A DNA stretch of 64,000 nt from the NCBI GenBank assembly GCA_013112725.1, contig JABFFZ010000002.1, positions 62,001 through 126,000 of the forward strand, written 5' to 3'. The stretch is from Chloroflexota bacterium. Lineage in GTDB: Bacteria; Chloroflexota; Anaerolineae; Promineifilales; Promineifilaceae. The notes beneath the pieces are model-generated. The model ran no database searches. It was not told where the DNA came from and saw only the letters and a program-made list of their open reading frames with translations. Each line of letters begins with the position of its first letter. The stretch's first letter is position 1. The position numbers were made by a program, and so were the translations under genes. Below are positions 1 through 9,139 of this stretch, in pieces.

Positions 1-267
1 CAACCGCGCCAGACCCACCAGGGCATACGGATGCTGCGGATTGGCGGCGAGCAAGTCAGGCAGCGTGGCGGCAGGGTTGGTCGCCGGGGTTTCACTGTCT
101 ACCGGCCAATAACCCAGCACATCCACACAACCCGCGTGCCAATGCGTCGCCCCCCACCCTTTGGCAATCACCCGCACGCCTTTGCCGTGCCGTGATGCCT
201 GCCACGCGGTGGTCAATCCGGCTAACCCAGCGCCAATCACTAATACATCGTTTGCCATACTATTCAT
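1..267 (-). CDS. glpB: Anaerobic glycerol-3-phosphate dehydrogenase subunit B (partial)
   Basis: Only the N-terminal 89 codons lie in the window; the 3' end is beyond the left edge. The protein begins with a dinucleotide-binding strand and turn (VLVIGAGLAGLTTAW) followed by WGATHWHAGCVDVLGY, which fits GlpB, the flavoprotein subunit that passes electrons from GlpA toward the membrane. It lies 38 bases after glpA on the same strand as the last visible gene of the glycerol operon. Two in-frame ATG codons (267 and 258) could start it and neither has a clear Shine-Dalgarno sequence, so the start is uncertain. A GlpC anchor or another operon gene may follow outside the window. Confidence 0.8.
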   Translation of the reverse strand, partial: MNSMANDVLVIGAGLAGLTTAWQASRHGKGVRVIAKGWGATHWHAGCVDVLGYWPVDSETPATNPAATLPDLLAANPQHPYALVGLARL

Positions 268-305
268 AGTGATGCGAGATGCGTGAAAACAGATCACGCA
301 TCTCG

Positions 306-1937
306 CTACACATGCGCATGCTCGCTTTCCCAGGCCGTGCCCGGTTCGTACATCGCCGGCCCCAGCCGCGAAGCGCGGGGACCGGGCAGATGGTCGGCGT
401 TCAAAACGCTCAGGTAAATCAATTCGTCGAGCCGTTCTTGTTTCAACTGCGGCCCCCAGAGAATGGGCATCAGCCCTTTCCACCGCTCCTGCAAAAAGTC
501 ACGCAGGGTCACGTTGGTCTCTTCAATGGGCGGTTTTTTCAATTCGTGCCAGATGGCGGCCACGCGGTAGGTGCAGAACCCACCCTGGCATGGCCCCATG
601 CCCACGCGCACATCGCGGCGCACATCGTCAATGGTTTTGGCCTCGCCCTGAATGATGGCGTGTTCCACGTGGGCGCGGGTGGCCAGTTCACATTCACAAA
701 TCAGCTGGCCGAACGCCTCTTTTTCTTCCACGTCGGCCAGTCGTTGGCCGAGGTTGTGATGCTTACGGCCGTGCCCTTGTTCAAAGGGATTGGGCACAAC
801 GGTTTCATGGGTGGTACACGGCCGTACCGTGCCCAACTTTTCACACACCCGGTCCACCGTCACCTGGGCCATTTGCCGGTACGTCGTCCATTTGCCGCCG
901 GTAATGGTGATAAAACCGGCCACGCCATCACGGGTTTCGTGATCCAGTAGCGTGTAGGCGCGGGTCACGTCACGGGTATCAGCCACTTTTGTCTCCTGGT
1001 ACAACGGCCGTACCCCGCCCCAACAACGCAGCATCCGTAAATCGCGCCAGCCGGGCACAATCTTGGCCGCCTCTTGCATCATCAACTGCACTTCCCATGG
1101 CTCAATGGCAAAATGTTCCGGGTCGGGCACAGCTTCATCCGTCGTGCCAATGATGGAGACGGTATGCACAGGCACAATAATGTCACCATCGGCCGGCATC
1201 TTGCAGCGGTTCACCACCGTATTCACAATGCGGTAGCTGGCGGCGATCATCGTTCCTTTGCCGGCGCGCACGTTCACTTCCACCTCGGCCGTATGCGCAA
1301 TTTTGCCCGCCCAGGCCCCGGCCGCATTCACCACCAGGTCAGCCTGAATCGCCACTTCCTCATCTTTCACCAAGTCATAACACAGCGCCCCCACCACCCG
1401 GTCGCCCTGGCGGATGAGATGCTTCACCTCGTAGTAGTGCAAAATTTGCGCCCCATGCGCCTGCGCCAGTGCCGCTACCGACTGCGTCGCCAGAAATGAA
1501 TCGGCCGAGCCATCGGGCACACGGAAACAGCGGCTAATTTCCGGATTCAGGTGTGGCTCTTCGCGTAACATTTGGGCAATGGAGATTTCTTCGCAGGGCA
1601 CGGCCGTGTCCCGGCAGCCCTGCATAAAACGGTCGCCAAAGGCGTCATCATCCCAGGGCGTGACCACAAAAAAGCCACCGGTATCCTCAATGCAATGGGG
1701 CATAATCCGGCGTAGGATGACGTTTTCCTCAATACATTCAGTCGCCGCTTTGGGGTCTTTGACGGCGTAACGCCCACCGCTGTGCAGCAGGCCATGATAC
1801 CGCCCGGTGGTGCCATGCGCCAGATCGCGCTTCTCCACCAGGGCACAGCGAAAGCCGCGCAGCGCCAGGTCGGCAATGACGCCCGTCCCGGTCGCGCCGC
1901 CGCCAATAACCAATACTTCCGTTTCCATCGTTCGCAT
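306..1937 (-). CDS. glpA: Anaerobic glycerol-3-phosphate dehydrogenase subunit A
   Basis: FAD-dependent enzyme oxidising sn-glycerol-3-phosphate to dihydroxyacetone phosphate. The N-terminus has the FAD motif VIGGGATGTGV, followed by DLAHGTTGRYHGLLHSGGRY, typical of the GlpA/GlpD family. The C-terminal third carries a BFD-like [2Fe-2S] domain with the cysteine pattern CEC (LICECELATRAH) and later GPCQGGFC. That domain and the length of 543 residues match GlpA rather than the shorter aerobic GlpD. It sits between dhaR (upstream, separated by a hairpin at 1948-1980) and glpB. A second Met at codon 4 (1928) is an alternative start; no strong ribosome-binding site decides between them. Confidence 0.93.
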   Translation of the reverse strand: MRTMETEVLVIGGGATGTGVIADLALRGFRCALVEKRDLAHGTTGRYHGLLHSGGRYAVKDPKAATECIEENVILRRIMPHCIEDTGGFFVVTPWDDDAFGDRFMQGCRDTAVPCEEISIAQMLREEPHLNPEISRCFRVPDGSADSFLATQSVAALAQAHGAQILHYYEVKHLIRQGDRVVGALCYDLVKDEEVAIQADLVVNAAGAWAGKIAHTAEVEVNVRAGKGTMIAASYRIVNTVVNRCKMPADGDIIVPVHTVSIIGTTDEAVPDPEHFAIEPWEVQLMMQEAAKIVPGWRDLRMLRCWGGVRPLYQETKVADTRDVTRAYTLLDHETRDGVAGFITITGGKWTTYRQMAQVTVDRVCEKLGTVRPCTTHETVVPNPFEQGHGRKHHNLGQRLADVEEKEAFGQLICECELATRAHVEHAIIQGEAKTIDDVRRDVRVGMGPCQGGFCTYRVAAIWHELKKPPIEETNVTLRDFLQERWKGLMPILWGPQLKQERLDELIYLSVLNADHLPGPRASRLGPAMYEPGTAWESEHAHV

Positions 1938-1947
1938 GATGACCGTC

Positions 1948-1980
1948 AGACCCTAAGGATTTTTGAAACCCTTAGGGTCT
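1948..1980. repeat. GACC...GGTC hairpin, family C
   Basis: Perfect inverted repeat AGACCCTAAGG / CCTTAGGGTCT around the loop ATTTTTGAAAC, in the gap between dhaR and glpA. The same layout with different stem bases recurs at 16091, 45540 and 60707. It could act as an intrinsic terminator or mRNA-stabilising hairpin at the dhaR 3' end; the short TTTTC after it on the plus strand is weak. Confidence 0.75.
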
Positions 1981-1982
1981 TT

Positions 1983-4028
1983 TCAATTACGCAATTGCTT
2001 AAAATAATCCGGCGTCAGGTTGAGCTGCTTCATTTTGCGCCAGAGAGTGGTACGGCCGATGCCTAAATGCTGCGACATCTCCGTCACCCGTCCCTGGCAA
2101 ACCCAACCGGCCTGCAAAATTGCTTCCCGTTCCGCCTCTTCCACCGAGAGGATGGGTTGGGCATGGGGAGAAGTCGCGATGACAATGCGCCCTTTGCGAA
2201 TGGTGACCGACAAATCGGCCACGCCAATCACGCCATTTTCGCTGTGATGCAAGGCGCGTTCCAGCGTGCTTTCCAGTTCGCGCACATTACCCGGCCAGGG
2301 GTAACGGCAAATCACTTCCATAGCCTCGTCGTCAATTTTAGCCACGCCGCCGTTGGCGCGGGTAAAACGAGTCAAAAAGCGAGAGGCCAGCGCCGGTATC
2401 TCATCGGGTCGTTCGCGCAGGGGAGGCACGGCAATGTTGAAGACGCCAAACCGGTAATAGAGATTGGGCAGAAAATCCCCTTCCGCTACCAGCCGTTCTA
2501 AATTGGCGCCGGTCGTGGCGATGATGCGCACATCAACAGGGATGAAGCGGCTGCTGCCCAGGCGCATCACGTGGCCGGTCTCGATGACGTGCAGCAGGGC
2601 AAACTGCATCTCGTAGGAGAGCGCCTCAATCTGGTTGAGCATGAGCGAGCCGCCATCGGTCAACTCAAATTTGCTGGGACGGCCGTCCGCCTCGCTGCCC
2701 AATAATTCACTGATGATCAATTCATGGGGGATCGCCTTACAGTTGATACCCATGAACGGTTTATCGGCGCGCTGGCTATCATTATGAATGGCCCGCGCCA
2801 GATGATTTTTGCCCACGCCGCTTTCGCCACTCAGCAAGATCGGGGCGCGGCCACGAGCAGCAGTACGCGCCTGGCGAATGACGGCGCGCATGTTGGCCGT
2901 CTGCGCCGGAATATCGTCTAACTTCAAGGTGGCTTTGGCGCCCACCTGCTGATGAACCAGACGGCGCACCTGCTCCATGGGGCGCACCATCAGAATGTAA
3001 CCGTCGGGGGCGGCACGGCCGTTGGCCAGAATACGCAAACTGACTAATGCCTGCACCATACCCAGATGGGGCACATCAAAGGTCACTTCCACATCACTCA
3101 CCTCGGCCGCCTCCATGACGGCCTGGTCTAAGGGGGGCGGCAGCGTTAGCACGGTGGAGAGGGGCAGGCCGACGGCCGTTTGCGGATTGATGTGCAGCAG
3201 TTTCCCGGCATGGGCATTGACATGGTTGATTTTGCCGGCCGCATCCCAGGCCAGCACCCCTTCTTGAATAGACCCCAGAATGGCATTCACTTCGGCCAAC
3301 CGGTGGTTGGCCTCTTGCAAATACATGTTGGCCTGCAACAGGTTGCTGATGGCGCGCGCCGCCGCCATGACCAAAGACAGACTGTGGCGGGAATGGGACG
3401 TAGCCAGTTCCACAATACCAATCAGGCCAACGATACGGCCGTTGCCATCATGGATCGGTGCGGCGGTGGTCGCCAGTTCGTGAAAAATGGCATAGAAATG
3501 TTCCGCGCCCACCACCTGCACCGGCACGGCCGTAACCAGCGCCATGCCAAACCCGTTGGTACCCACACAATTCTCCGACCAGATCGCCCCCTGGTGCAGG
3601 CCAAAGGCGACCGGCCCGGCAGGCAGCCAGTGGGAATCGGCCATGCGGCCGCGCGTGGTGGTGGGAATCTGTGACTGGGCCACGATAGAACTATCCCCTT
3701 CAATATCCAAAATGCAGCCGGCGCCGTCGGTAAACACAATGGCGCAATAGGAGCCTTCAAAAAAGTCGTAGATATCTTCCAGAAACGGCCGTGACTGCAT
3801 CAACAGATCAGCATGGGTCTTGAGCGTCGTTTGCAGCGCCGCTTCTTGTAACGTCACGGCGCGTGGCGACTGGCGTGGGTCAGTGCGTAGCGCACAACGC
3901 TGCCAGGAACGCACAACATGTGGGTCCGGTTCATAGCCGTCAATTGGCTCGACCCGGCCCGTTTTCATAAACGCATACCAGAACTGTTTTAGAATATCGC
4001 GCCGGACTGGGTAGTTATTTGGCTGCAT
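1983..4028 (-). CDS. dhaR: DhaR-type transcriptional activator of glycerol/dihydroxyacetone genes
   Basis: About 681 residues: N-terminal GAF-like sensor, a PAS-like region, an AAA+ domain with Walker A GESGVGKN, and a C-terminal Fis-type helix-turn-helix (MSQHLGIGRTTLWRKMKQ). The AAA+ domain lacks the GAFTGA loop used to contact sigma-54: the segment reads LLGSEADGRPSKFELTDGG. The Walker B acidic pair is replaced (MLNQIE). The same departures are known in E. coli DhaR, which works with sigma-70, and the C-terminus closely resembles that protein. The start is set at ATG 4028 because the 20 codons upstream are translated tandem repeat DNA. Its place inside the operon suggests it controls glpF-dhaKL-glpK-glpAB, probably sensing DhaKL as in E. 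coli (inference). Confidence 0.88.
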   Translation of the reverse strand: MQPNNYPVRRDILKQFWYAFMKTGRVEPIDGYEPDPHVVRSWQRCALRTDPRQSPRAVTLQEAALQTTLKTHADLLMQSRPFLEDIYDFFEGSYCAIVFTDGAGCILDIEGDSSIVAQSQIPTTTRGRMADSHWLPAGPVAFGLHQGAIWSENCVGTNGFGMALVTAVPVQVVGAEHFYAIFHELATTAAPIHDGNGRIVGLIGIVELATSHSRHSLSLVMAAARAISNLLQANMYLQEANHRLAEVNAILGSIQEGVLAWDAAGKINHVNAHAGKLLHINPQTAVGLPLSTVLTLPPPLDQAVMEAAEVSDVEVTFDVPHLGMVQALVSLRILANGRAAPDGYILMVRPMEQVRRLVHQQVGAKATLKLDDIPAQTANMRAVIRQARTAARGRAPILLSGESGVGKNHLARAIHNDSQRADKPFMGINCKAIPHELIISELLGSEADGRPSKFELTDGGSLMLNQIEALSYEMQFALLHVIETGHVMRLGSSRFIPVDVRIIATTGANLERLVAEGDFLPNLYYRFGVFNIAVPPLRERPDEIPALASRFLTRFTRANGGVAKIDDEAMEVICRYPWPGNVRELESTLERALHHSENGVIGVADLSVTIRKGRIVIATSPHAQPILSVEEAEREAILQAGWVCQGRVTEMSQHLGIGRTTLWRKMKQLNLTPDYFKQLRN

Positions 4029-4034
4029 ACCGGA

Positions 4035-4103
4035 ATGGTAATGGGTAATCGAGTAATTGGGTAATTGGGTAGTTGCACAATTACCCAATTACTCAATTAC
4101 ATC
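4035..4103. repeat. GGGTAATT-type tandem repeat hairpin
   Basis: Degenerate 8-base units (GGGTAATT and variants) run forward, then as their reverse complement, so the gap between glpK and dhaR can fold into a long hairpin. It is one of several such arrays in intergenic DNA of this window. Confidence 0.8.
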
Positions 4104-4105
4104 TT

Positions 4106-5611
4106 CTACTCCACCCAGTCAAAGGTACGGGTGACCGCTTTCTTCCATTGGGCAAACAGTTCGGTGCTGGCGTTTGTGCCGGGCGTTGGTTCCCAGGTGT
4201 GGTCCATACCCCAGTTTTGACGCATTTCGTCGGTGCCTTGCCAGAAGCCAACGGCATAACCGGCGGCGTAGGCCGCACCCAATGCGGTGGTCTCGGCAAC
4301 CTTCGGCCGTACTACCGGCACACCCAATACGTCGGCCTGGAACTGCATCAGCAGATCGTTGTAAACCATGCCGCCATCCACTTTCAATGCTTTCAAGTCT
4401 ACGCCAGAGTCGGCGTTCATAGCATCCAGCACTTCGCGGGTCTGGTAAGCGGTCGCTTCCAGAGCGGCGCGGGCAATGTGCCCTTTTTTGACATAACGTG
4501 TCAATCCGGCGATCACGCCACGCGCATCAGAGCGCCAATAGGGGGCAAAGAGGCCAGAGAAAGCGGGCACAAAGTAGACACCACCATTGTCTTCCACCGA
4601 TTTGGCGTAATCTTCAATGTGCGGCGAGAAGTCGAAGAAGTCCAGATTGTCGCGCAGCCATTGTACCAATGCGCCGGTAATGGCGATGGAGCCTTCCAGG
4701 GCATAGACCGCCGGTTCGTCGCCAAACTGGTAGCAGAGGGTGGTCAGCAGGCCACTCTTGCTGGGCACAATTTTGGTGCCGGTGTTAAGGATCATGAAAC
4801 AGCCGGTGCCATAGGTGTTTTTGGCTTCGCCGGGGCTGAAGCAGGCTTGCCCCACGGTGGCAGCTTGCTGGTCGCCCAGGTCGCCGGCAACCGGGATTTT
4901 GCCGCCAAAGGGGCCATCTTCGGTGGTGTAGCCATAAACTTGGGATGACGGCCGTATCTCCGGCAGCATAGATTGGGGAATCCCCATGGTATTGGTGATG
5001 GATTCTGACCAGCGCAAGCCGTCCAGGTTCATCAACATGGTGCGGCTGGCATTGGTGACGTCGGTTACATGCACGCCACCCTGGGTGCCGCCGGTCAGGT
5101 TCCAGATGACCCAGGTGTCAATGTTACCAAAGAGGGCATTACCCTTGTCGGCGGCGGCGCGCACTTCGGGCACGTTGTCCAGCATCCATTTCACTTTGGG
5201 GCCGGAAAAGTAGGTTGCCAGGGGCAGACCCACCTTATCGCGGAAGCGGTTCTGGCCCACGCTGCCTTCCAGTTCTTTGCAGATTTTGTCAGTGCGGGTA
5301 TCTTGCCAGACAATGGCGTTATACAACGGTTTGCCGGTGGTTTTGTCCCAGACAACGGTGGTTTCGCGCTGGTTGGTGATGCCCACGGCCGCCAGGTCAG
5401 AGGCGGAAACGCCCGCCGCTTTCATGGCGCCTTTGACCACATCCTGGGTGCGCGCCCAGATTTCCATGGGATCGTGTTCTACCCAGCCGGGTTTGGGATA
5501 AATTTGCTCGTGTTCCAGTTGGTGCGCGCCAACCGGTTCACCGGAATGGTTAAAAATCATGCAGCGGGTACTGGTGGTACCTTGATCAATTGCAGCCACA
5601 TACTTGGTCAT
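4106..5611 (-). CDS. glpK: Glycerol kinase
   Basis: FGGY-family kinase phosphorylating glycerol to sn-glycerol-3-phosphate with ATP. The N-terminal phosphate-binding motif [11 protein letters not shown], the GlpK-type segment [23 protein letters not shown] (split here by length: QQAATVGQ, then [10 protein letters not shown]), and the C-terminal [18 protein letters not shown] are all present. The true start is ATG 5611 behind AGGAG; the 24 codons upstream in frame are repeat DNA. This gives 501 residues, the usual size. It lies between dhaL and dhaR in the glycerol operon and feeds GlpAB. Confidence 0.96.
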   Translation of the reverse strand: MTKYVAAIDQGTTSTRCMIFNHSGEPVGAHQLEHEQIYPKPGWVEHDPMEIWARTQDVVKGAMKAAGVSASDLAAVGITNQRETTVVWDKTTGKPLYNAIVWQDTRTDKICKELEGSVGQNRFRDKVGLPLATYFSGPKVKWMLDNVPEVRAAADKGNALFGNIDTWVIWNLTGGTQGGVHVTDVTNASRTMLMNLDGLRWSESITNTMGIPQSMLPEIRPSSQVYGYTTEDGPFGGKIPVAGDLGDQQAATVGQACFSPGEAKNTYGTGCFMILNTGTKIVPSKSGLLTTLCYQFGDEPAVYALEGSIAITGALVQWLRDNLDFFDFSPHIEDYAKSVEDNGGVYFVPAFSGLFAPYWRSDARGVIAGLTRYVKKGHIARAALEATAYQTREVLDAMNADSGVDLKALKVDGGMVYNDLLMQFQADVLGVPVVRPKVAETTALGAAYAAGYAVGFWQGTDEMRQNWGMDHTWEPTPGTNASTELFAQWKKAVTRTFDWVE

Positions 5612-5629
5612 TTCTCTAACTCCTATTTT

Positions 5630-5719
5630 TGGTAATTGGGTAACTGGGTAATTGGATAATTGAGTAACTGGGTAATTACCCAATTACCTGATTACTTAAT
5701 TACCAGATTACTTCATTAC
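5630..5719. repeat. GGGTAATT-type tandem repeat hairpin
   Basis: Ten or so degenerate copies of GGTAATTG/GGTAACTG followed by inverted copies (CAATTACC, GATTACTT) fill the gap between dhaL and glpK. The two halves are complementary and can form one extended hairpin in the operon transcript. Confidence 0.85.
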
Positions 5720-6358
5720 TCAATTCCCCTCTTGCATTGTTTCTAATAACGCATTGAGAATTAAGTGGGTGGAGGTCGCGCCGGGGTCCTGGTGACCGAT
5801 GCTGCGGTCGCCCAGGTAACTGGCGCGGCCTTTGCGCGCTTTGAGTGGGATGGTCGCTTTCATGCCTTGTTCGGCGGCAGCGACGGTTTTTTGCAGGGCG
5901 TTGGTGATGGAGTCGCCGTTGTCTACGGCCGTTTTCAGCGCCGCCATGGCCGGGAACCAGGCATCAATCATGGTTTTGTCTTCTAATTCGGCGCGACCGC
6001 GCTGCACCACACCGTCTACACCAGACTGCAACATGGCAGCCAGGTCTTCATTGCTCAGTTCTTCTTTGGCGGCAACGGCCGTGCCCGCCCGCATGTAAAA
6101 CGTGCCATACAACGGCCCGCTGGCCCCACCCACGCTGGAAATGAGGGTCATGCCCACCGTTTTGAGGATATTGCCAATGTCTTTGTCAGCCACAGTGGGC
6201 AATTTTTCCATCACCTTGGTAAACCCGCGCGCCATGTTGATGCCATGATCGGCGTCACCAATGGCAGCGTCCAGGTCGGTGAGGTACTGCTTATTTGCGT
6301 CGAGGACGACGGCCGTTTTCTCCAGCCACGTCACAATTTGGTCTCTGGTTACTGACAT
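5720..6358 (-). CDS. dhaL: Dihydroxyacetone kinase subunit L (nucleotide-binding)
   Basis: 212 residues, the normal size for a separate DhaL. The metal and ADP-binding aspartates sit in LDAAIGDADHGINMARGF near residue 30; the Gly/Ser-rich loop SSVGGASGPLYGTF and the C-terminal SYLGDRSIGHQDPGATST are also typical. It forms the kinase with DhaK, 55 bases upstream. In the PTS-dependent system, ADP on DhaL is re-phosphorylated by DhaM; no dhaM is visible here, so it may lie beyond the left edge, or the enzyme may use ATP. Confidence 0.93.
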   Translation of the reverse strand: MSVTRDQIVTWLEKTAVVLDANKQYLTDLDAAIGDADHGINMARGFTKVMEKLPTVADKDIGNILKTVGMTLISSVGGASGPLYGTFYMRAGTAVAAKEELSNEDLAAMLQSGVDGVVQRGRAELEDKTMIDAWFPAMAALKTAVDNGDSITNALQKTVAAAEQGMKATIPLKARKGRASYLGDRSIGHQDPGATSTHLILNALLETMQEGN

Positions 6359-6370
6359 GTTTTTTCCAAA

Positions 6371-6413
6371 AGTGAGCAGTGAGCAATTTGCGTCGCCGCC
6401 TACTGTTCACCGA
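6371..6413. repeat. GTGAGCA-type repeat remnant
   Basis: Short run of the GTGAGCA heptamer with a partial inverted copy (GTTCACCG) in the dhaK-dhaL gap. Weak member of the heptamer hairpin family. Confidence 0.5.
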
Positions 6414-7487
6414 TCAAACACCCCAACGCAATCCCGGCGTTTTCACCGGCGCATCCCAAAAGCGCAAAATCTCCTCATCCGCTTTCAGCAGGGTAATGGA
6501 GCAGCCCTGCATTTCCAACGAGGTGATGTACGGGCCGATCAGGTTGCGGGCAATGGTAATACCATGACTCTGGCACACTTCAGCCAGTTTACGGTAAACG
6601 GCATATAATTCCGAAACGGGGGTGCCGCCCATGCTGTTGACAAAAGCAATCACCTGGTCGCCAGCCTTTAACGGTTCATCCACCAATTCCACATCTACCC
6701 ACGCGCCCTGGTCATTGTCCCATTCACGGACGGTACGGGTATAAGCTTTGTCGGTGATGATTTCCAGGGCCATCATTTCGGTGATTTCGTCGGCCGTTTT
6801 CATCTCCATGCGCCGCTGACCGGGTTCACCATGAATGCCGATGCCGATTTCCATTTCGTTGTCGCCTAATTCAAAGGTGGGTTTCCCGGCGGCGGGGACG
6901 GTGCAGGAGGTAAGCGCCATGCCCATGGAACGGCCGTAGCTGTTCACCTTGCGGCACAAATCGGCGCACTGCGTCAAATTGTAACCTGCCTCTGCGGCTG
7001 CCCCGACGATCTTTTCCGCCAGAACGGTGGTACCCACGCCGCGACGGCCGGCCGTATACAGGCTGTCTTTCACAGCCACATCATCATCAATCAAGATGCT
7101 CTGCACCTTAATCCCATCGGCATGAGCCAGTTCAGCAGCCGTTTCAAAGTTCAGCACATCACCTGTATAATTTTTGACGATGAACAAAACACCGGCGCCG
7201 CCATTCACTGCTTTGGCGCACTCATACATTTGATCCGGTGTTGGCGATGTAAAGACTTCACCCGGACAGGCGCCATCCAACATGCCCATGCCCACAAAAC
7301 CGCCGTGCATCGGTTCATGCCCGCTGCCACCGCCGGAAACCAGGGCCACTTTCCCTTTCACCGGCGCATCGGCCCGCACCACATAATGGGGGTCAATCTG
7401 AACCTTCACCAGGTCGGGATGAGCCACGGCCATGCCCTGCAACTGCTCGCGGACCACATTTTCTACGGCATTAATCAACTTTTTCAT
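6414..7487 (-). CDS. dhaK: Dihydroxyacetone kinase subunit K (substrate-binding)
   Basis: DhaK binds dihydroxyacetone covalently through a histidine. The substrate-site signature [20 protein letters not shown] is at about residues 50-70. The second conserved histidine appears in GIGIHGEPG near residue 220, the position of the hemiaminal His in E. coli DhaK. At 357 residues it is a full-length stand-alone subunit. Start ATG 7487 follows AGGAG at a normal distance. It is the second gene of the operon, just downstream of glpF and upstream of dhaL. Confidence 0.95.
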   Translation of the reverse strand: MKKLINAVENVVREQLQGMAVAHPDLVKVQIDPHYVVRADAPVKGKVALVSGGGSGHEPMHGGFVGMGMLDGACPGEVFTSPTPDQMYECAKAVNGGAGVLFIVKNYTGDVLNFETAAELAHADGIKVQSILIDDDVAVKDSLYTAGRRGVGTTVLAEKIVGAAAEAGYNLTQCADLCRKVNSYGRSMGMALTSCTVPAAGKPTFELGDNEMEIGIGIHGEPGQRRMEMKTADEITEMMALEIITDKAYTRTVREWDNDQGAWVDVELVDEPLKAGDQVIAFVNSMGGTPVSELYAVYRKLAEVCQSHGITIARNLIGPYITSLEMQGCSITLLKADEEILRFWDAPVKTPGLRWGV

Positions 7488-7549
7488 CTGTTTTGCTCCT
7501 CATCAGTTTGGCCACTGGCGGCGTTTTGCCGCCAGCGGCCAGAATTCGA

Positions 7550-8284
7550 TCAAACACCACTTAACATAATGAAAAGACCGGCTAAAATACCACCCACAAT
7601 CGGCCCAACTACGGGAATCCAGCCGTAGCCCCAATCGGAGTCCCCTTTGCCGGGAATCGGCAGGATAAAATGGGCAATACGTGGGCCAAGATCGCGCGCC
7701 GGGTTAATGGCATACCCTGTGGGGCCGCCGAGGGAAAGACCAATGCCCCACACCAGGCCAGCCACCAGAAACGGGCCAAGCCCAGACGCCGGGCTGCCAC
7801 CCGTTCCACCACCGGAGGCAAAAATAGCCGCCACGCCCAACACCAGCACCATGGTGCCAATGATTTCCGTGACATTGTTCCAAACCACGTTGCGCACCGC
7901 CGGGCCGGTGGAGTACACAGCCAGTTTCAGACCGGGGTCTGGCGTCTCTTCCCAATGCTTGAAGTAAGTCAGGAAGACGATAACCGCGCCTAAAAACGCG
8001 CCAATGAGCTGCGCCACAATGTATAAGGGTACATCTGCCCAGGGGAAACTACCGGCTACCGCAAAACCAATTGTCACAGCCGGGTTAATATGCGCCGGGC
8101 CGCTGCCAAATGCCTGGGATACAAAAACACCCACCATCACGGCAAAAGCCCAGCCTGTGGTTATCACAATCCAGCCAGAGTTATTACCTTTGGATTTACC
8201 CAATAACACATTGGCGACCACACCATCACCCAAAATAATGAGAAACATGGTTCCCAACAATTCACCCATAAATGGACTTGTCAT
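7550..8284 (-). CDS. glpF: Glycerol uptake facilitator (aquaglyceroporin)
   Basis: MIP-family channel of 244 residues with six hydrophobic spans and both pore half-helix motifs: HINPAVT near residue 67 and INPARDLGPR near residue 195. The Asp after the second NPAR is the residue that usually separates glycerol facilitators from water-only aquaporins. Start ATG 8284 is preceded by AGGAGAGG. It is the first gene of the glycerol operon and the most likely entry point for the substrate. Confidence 0.94.
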   Translation of the reverse strand: MTSPFMGELLGTMFLIILGDGVVANVLLGKSKGNNSGWIVITTGWAFAVMVGVFVSQAFGSGPAHINPAVTIGFAVAGSFPWADVPLYIVAQLIGAFLGAVIVFLTYFKHWEETPDPGLKLAVYSTGPAVRNVVWNNVTEIIGTMVLVLGVAAIFASGGGTGGSPASGLGPFLVAGLVWGIGLSLGGPTGYAINPARDLGPRIAHFILPIPGKGDSDWGYGWIPVVGPIVGGILAGLFIMLSGV

Positions 8285-9004
8285 TTTTCCTCTCCTGTTT
8301 TTGAGCTTCTAGCTCCTATTCTTTAATTCGTGACTGCGTCTACTGGCCAGAATAGCCAGCGCTGTGCGCTCCATTCTAGACCGCGCCACACCATGCACTT
8401 TTTTGTCAACTAATATGGGAAACTTTATCGAATGGACAAGAGTAACCAATCACCTCCTTTGCCGTCGAGACAAAAAACCTTTACCCATAACCAATCTGAC
8501 AGCCAAAACGGGCTACCAAACAAAAATGAACAAAACCGTTCATATGTACAGATCACGTTGTAATGGTTGGATGGAGGATGCCAACACCTGAAATTGATGA
8601 GGAAAACGGCTCAACTGTATGGGTATCGGTTTCATTCAGTAGGCATCCCGATTTTCTTCTACAAACTCTTCCAGACTACAGAATACGAAAATTTATAAAA
8701 GCGGCAAGTACGGCCGCAAAAAAGTTTCAAGATGAAACACTGTATAGGCAGCAAAAGTTTCGCAATGAAACCTGATTGGAAACAGCAATTCGAAATTTGG
8801 CTTGCGGCGGCAGATAAATCTGCACCAGCAAGAGGCAAAGTTGGCCTTCGCCGACTGGCATACAGCCCACGAAGGTGAGCTTTGCTGCTTGTAGCCGCGA
8901 TTTTAATCGCCCGGTTCTGTCATATTTCGAATTGCTGGATTGGGAGATTGGAGATTGGCAATCAAACGGCGGCAGCTTATAATGCCCCCATTCCCAGTGA
9001 AAAG
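8285..9004. other. Gene-free promoter region of the glycerol operon
   Basis: No convincing gene is seen. It separates the divergent glpF and enoyl-CoA hydratase units and should hold both promoters. On the minus strand a TTGACA lies at 8409-8404, but the nearest good -10 (TAGAAT, 8378-8373) is 25 bases away, so I do not call a promoter. Short open frames here have no recognisable protein features. The two palindromes at 8724-8771 are listed separately. Confidence 0.6.
8724..8771. promoter_or_regulatory. Twin GTTTC-N5-GAAAC palindromes, operator-like
   Basis: Two 15-base inverted repeats, GTTTCAAGATGAAAC (8724-8738) and GTTTCGCAATGAAAC (8757-8771), each preceded by an A-run. Their centres are 33 bases apart, close to three helical turns. 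They lie about 440 bases upstream of glpF, in the range where an activator such as DhaR could bind, but no regulator can be assigned from sequence. Confidence 0.4.
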
Positions 9005-9099
9005 GTAACCGTTCAGTTCCTCTGGAGACTTGACAAGTTTTTACACCTGAATTGCGGCAACTGCCTCTGGTAAAAAACTTGTCAAGTCTGAACGCTTAC
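9005..9099. mobile_element. 95-bp MITE-like element, copy 1
   Basis: Ends are inverted: GTAACCGTTCAG at the left and CTGAACGCTTAC at the right. Inside, ACTTGACAAGTTTTT faces AAAAACTTGTCAAGT. A nearly identical copy lies at 46250-46344 (two visible substitutions). No coding capacity, as expected for a non-autonomous element. Confidence 0.7.
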
Positions 9100-9100
9100 A

Positions 9101-9125
9101 TTCATAATTCATAATTCATAATTCT
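9101..9125. repeat. ATAATTC tandem repeat
   Basis: Three and a half copies of the heptamer ATAATTC directly upstream of the ribosome-binding site of the enoyl-CoA hydratase gene. Same unit as the arrays at 32133, 45225 and 63953. Confidence 0.8.
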
Positions 9126-9139
9126 AATCAGGAGGCTGC

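Noticed and set aside
4029-4088. Longer N-termini for dhaR, glpK, trpC and the racemase
   Set aside because: The extra codons are translated tandem-repeat DNA without homology, and good internal ATG starts exist.
4073-4948. 291-codon open frame opposite glpK
   Set aside because: Shadow of a highly conserved enzyme gene; no recognisable domain.
5630-5719. CRISPR array or direct-repeat origin
   Set aside because: Units are 7-8 bases, degenerate and inverted in the second half; there are no unique spacers, DnaA boxes or cas genes.
8373-8409. Promoter for glpF from TTGACA and TAGAAT
   Set aside because: The 25-base spacer is too long for a normal sigma-70 promoter and no better pair was found.
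8364-8775. Short plus-strand frames in the glpF upstream region
   Set aside because: No family features, and the last one spans the GTTTC palindromes; better seen as regulatory DNA.
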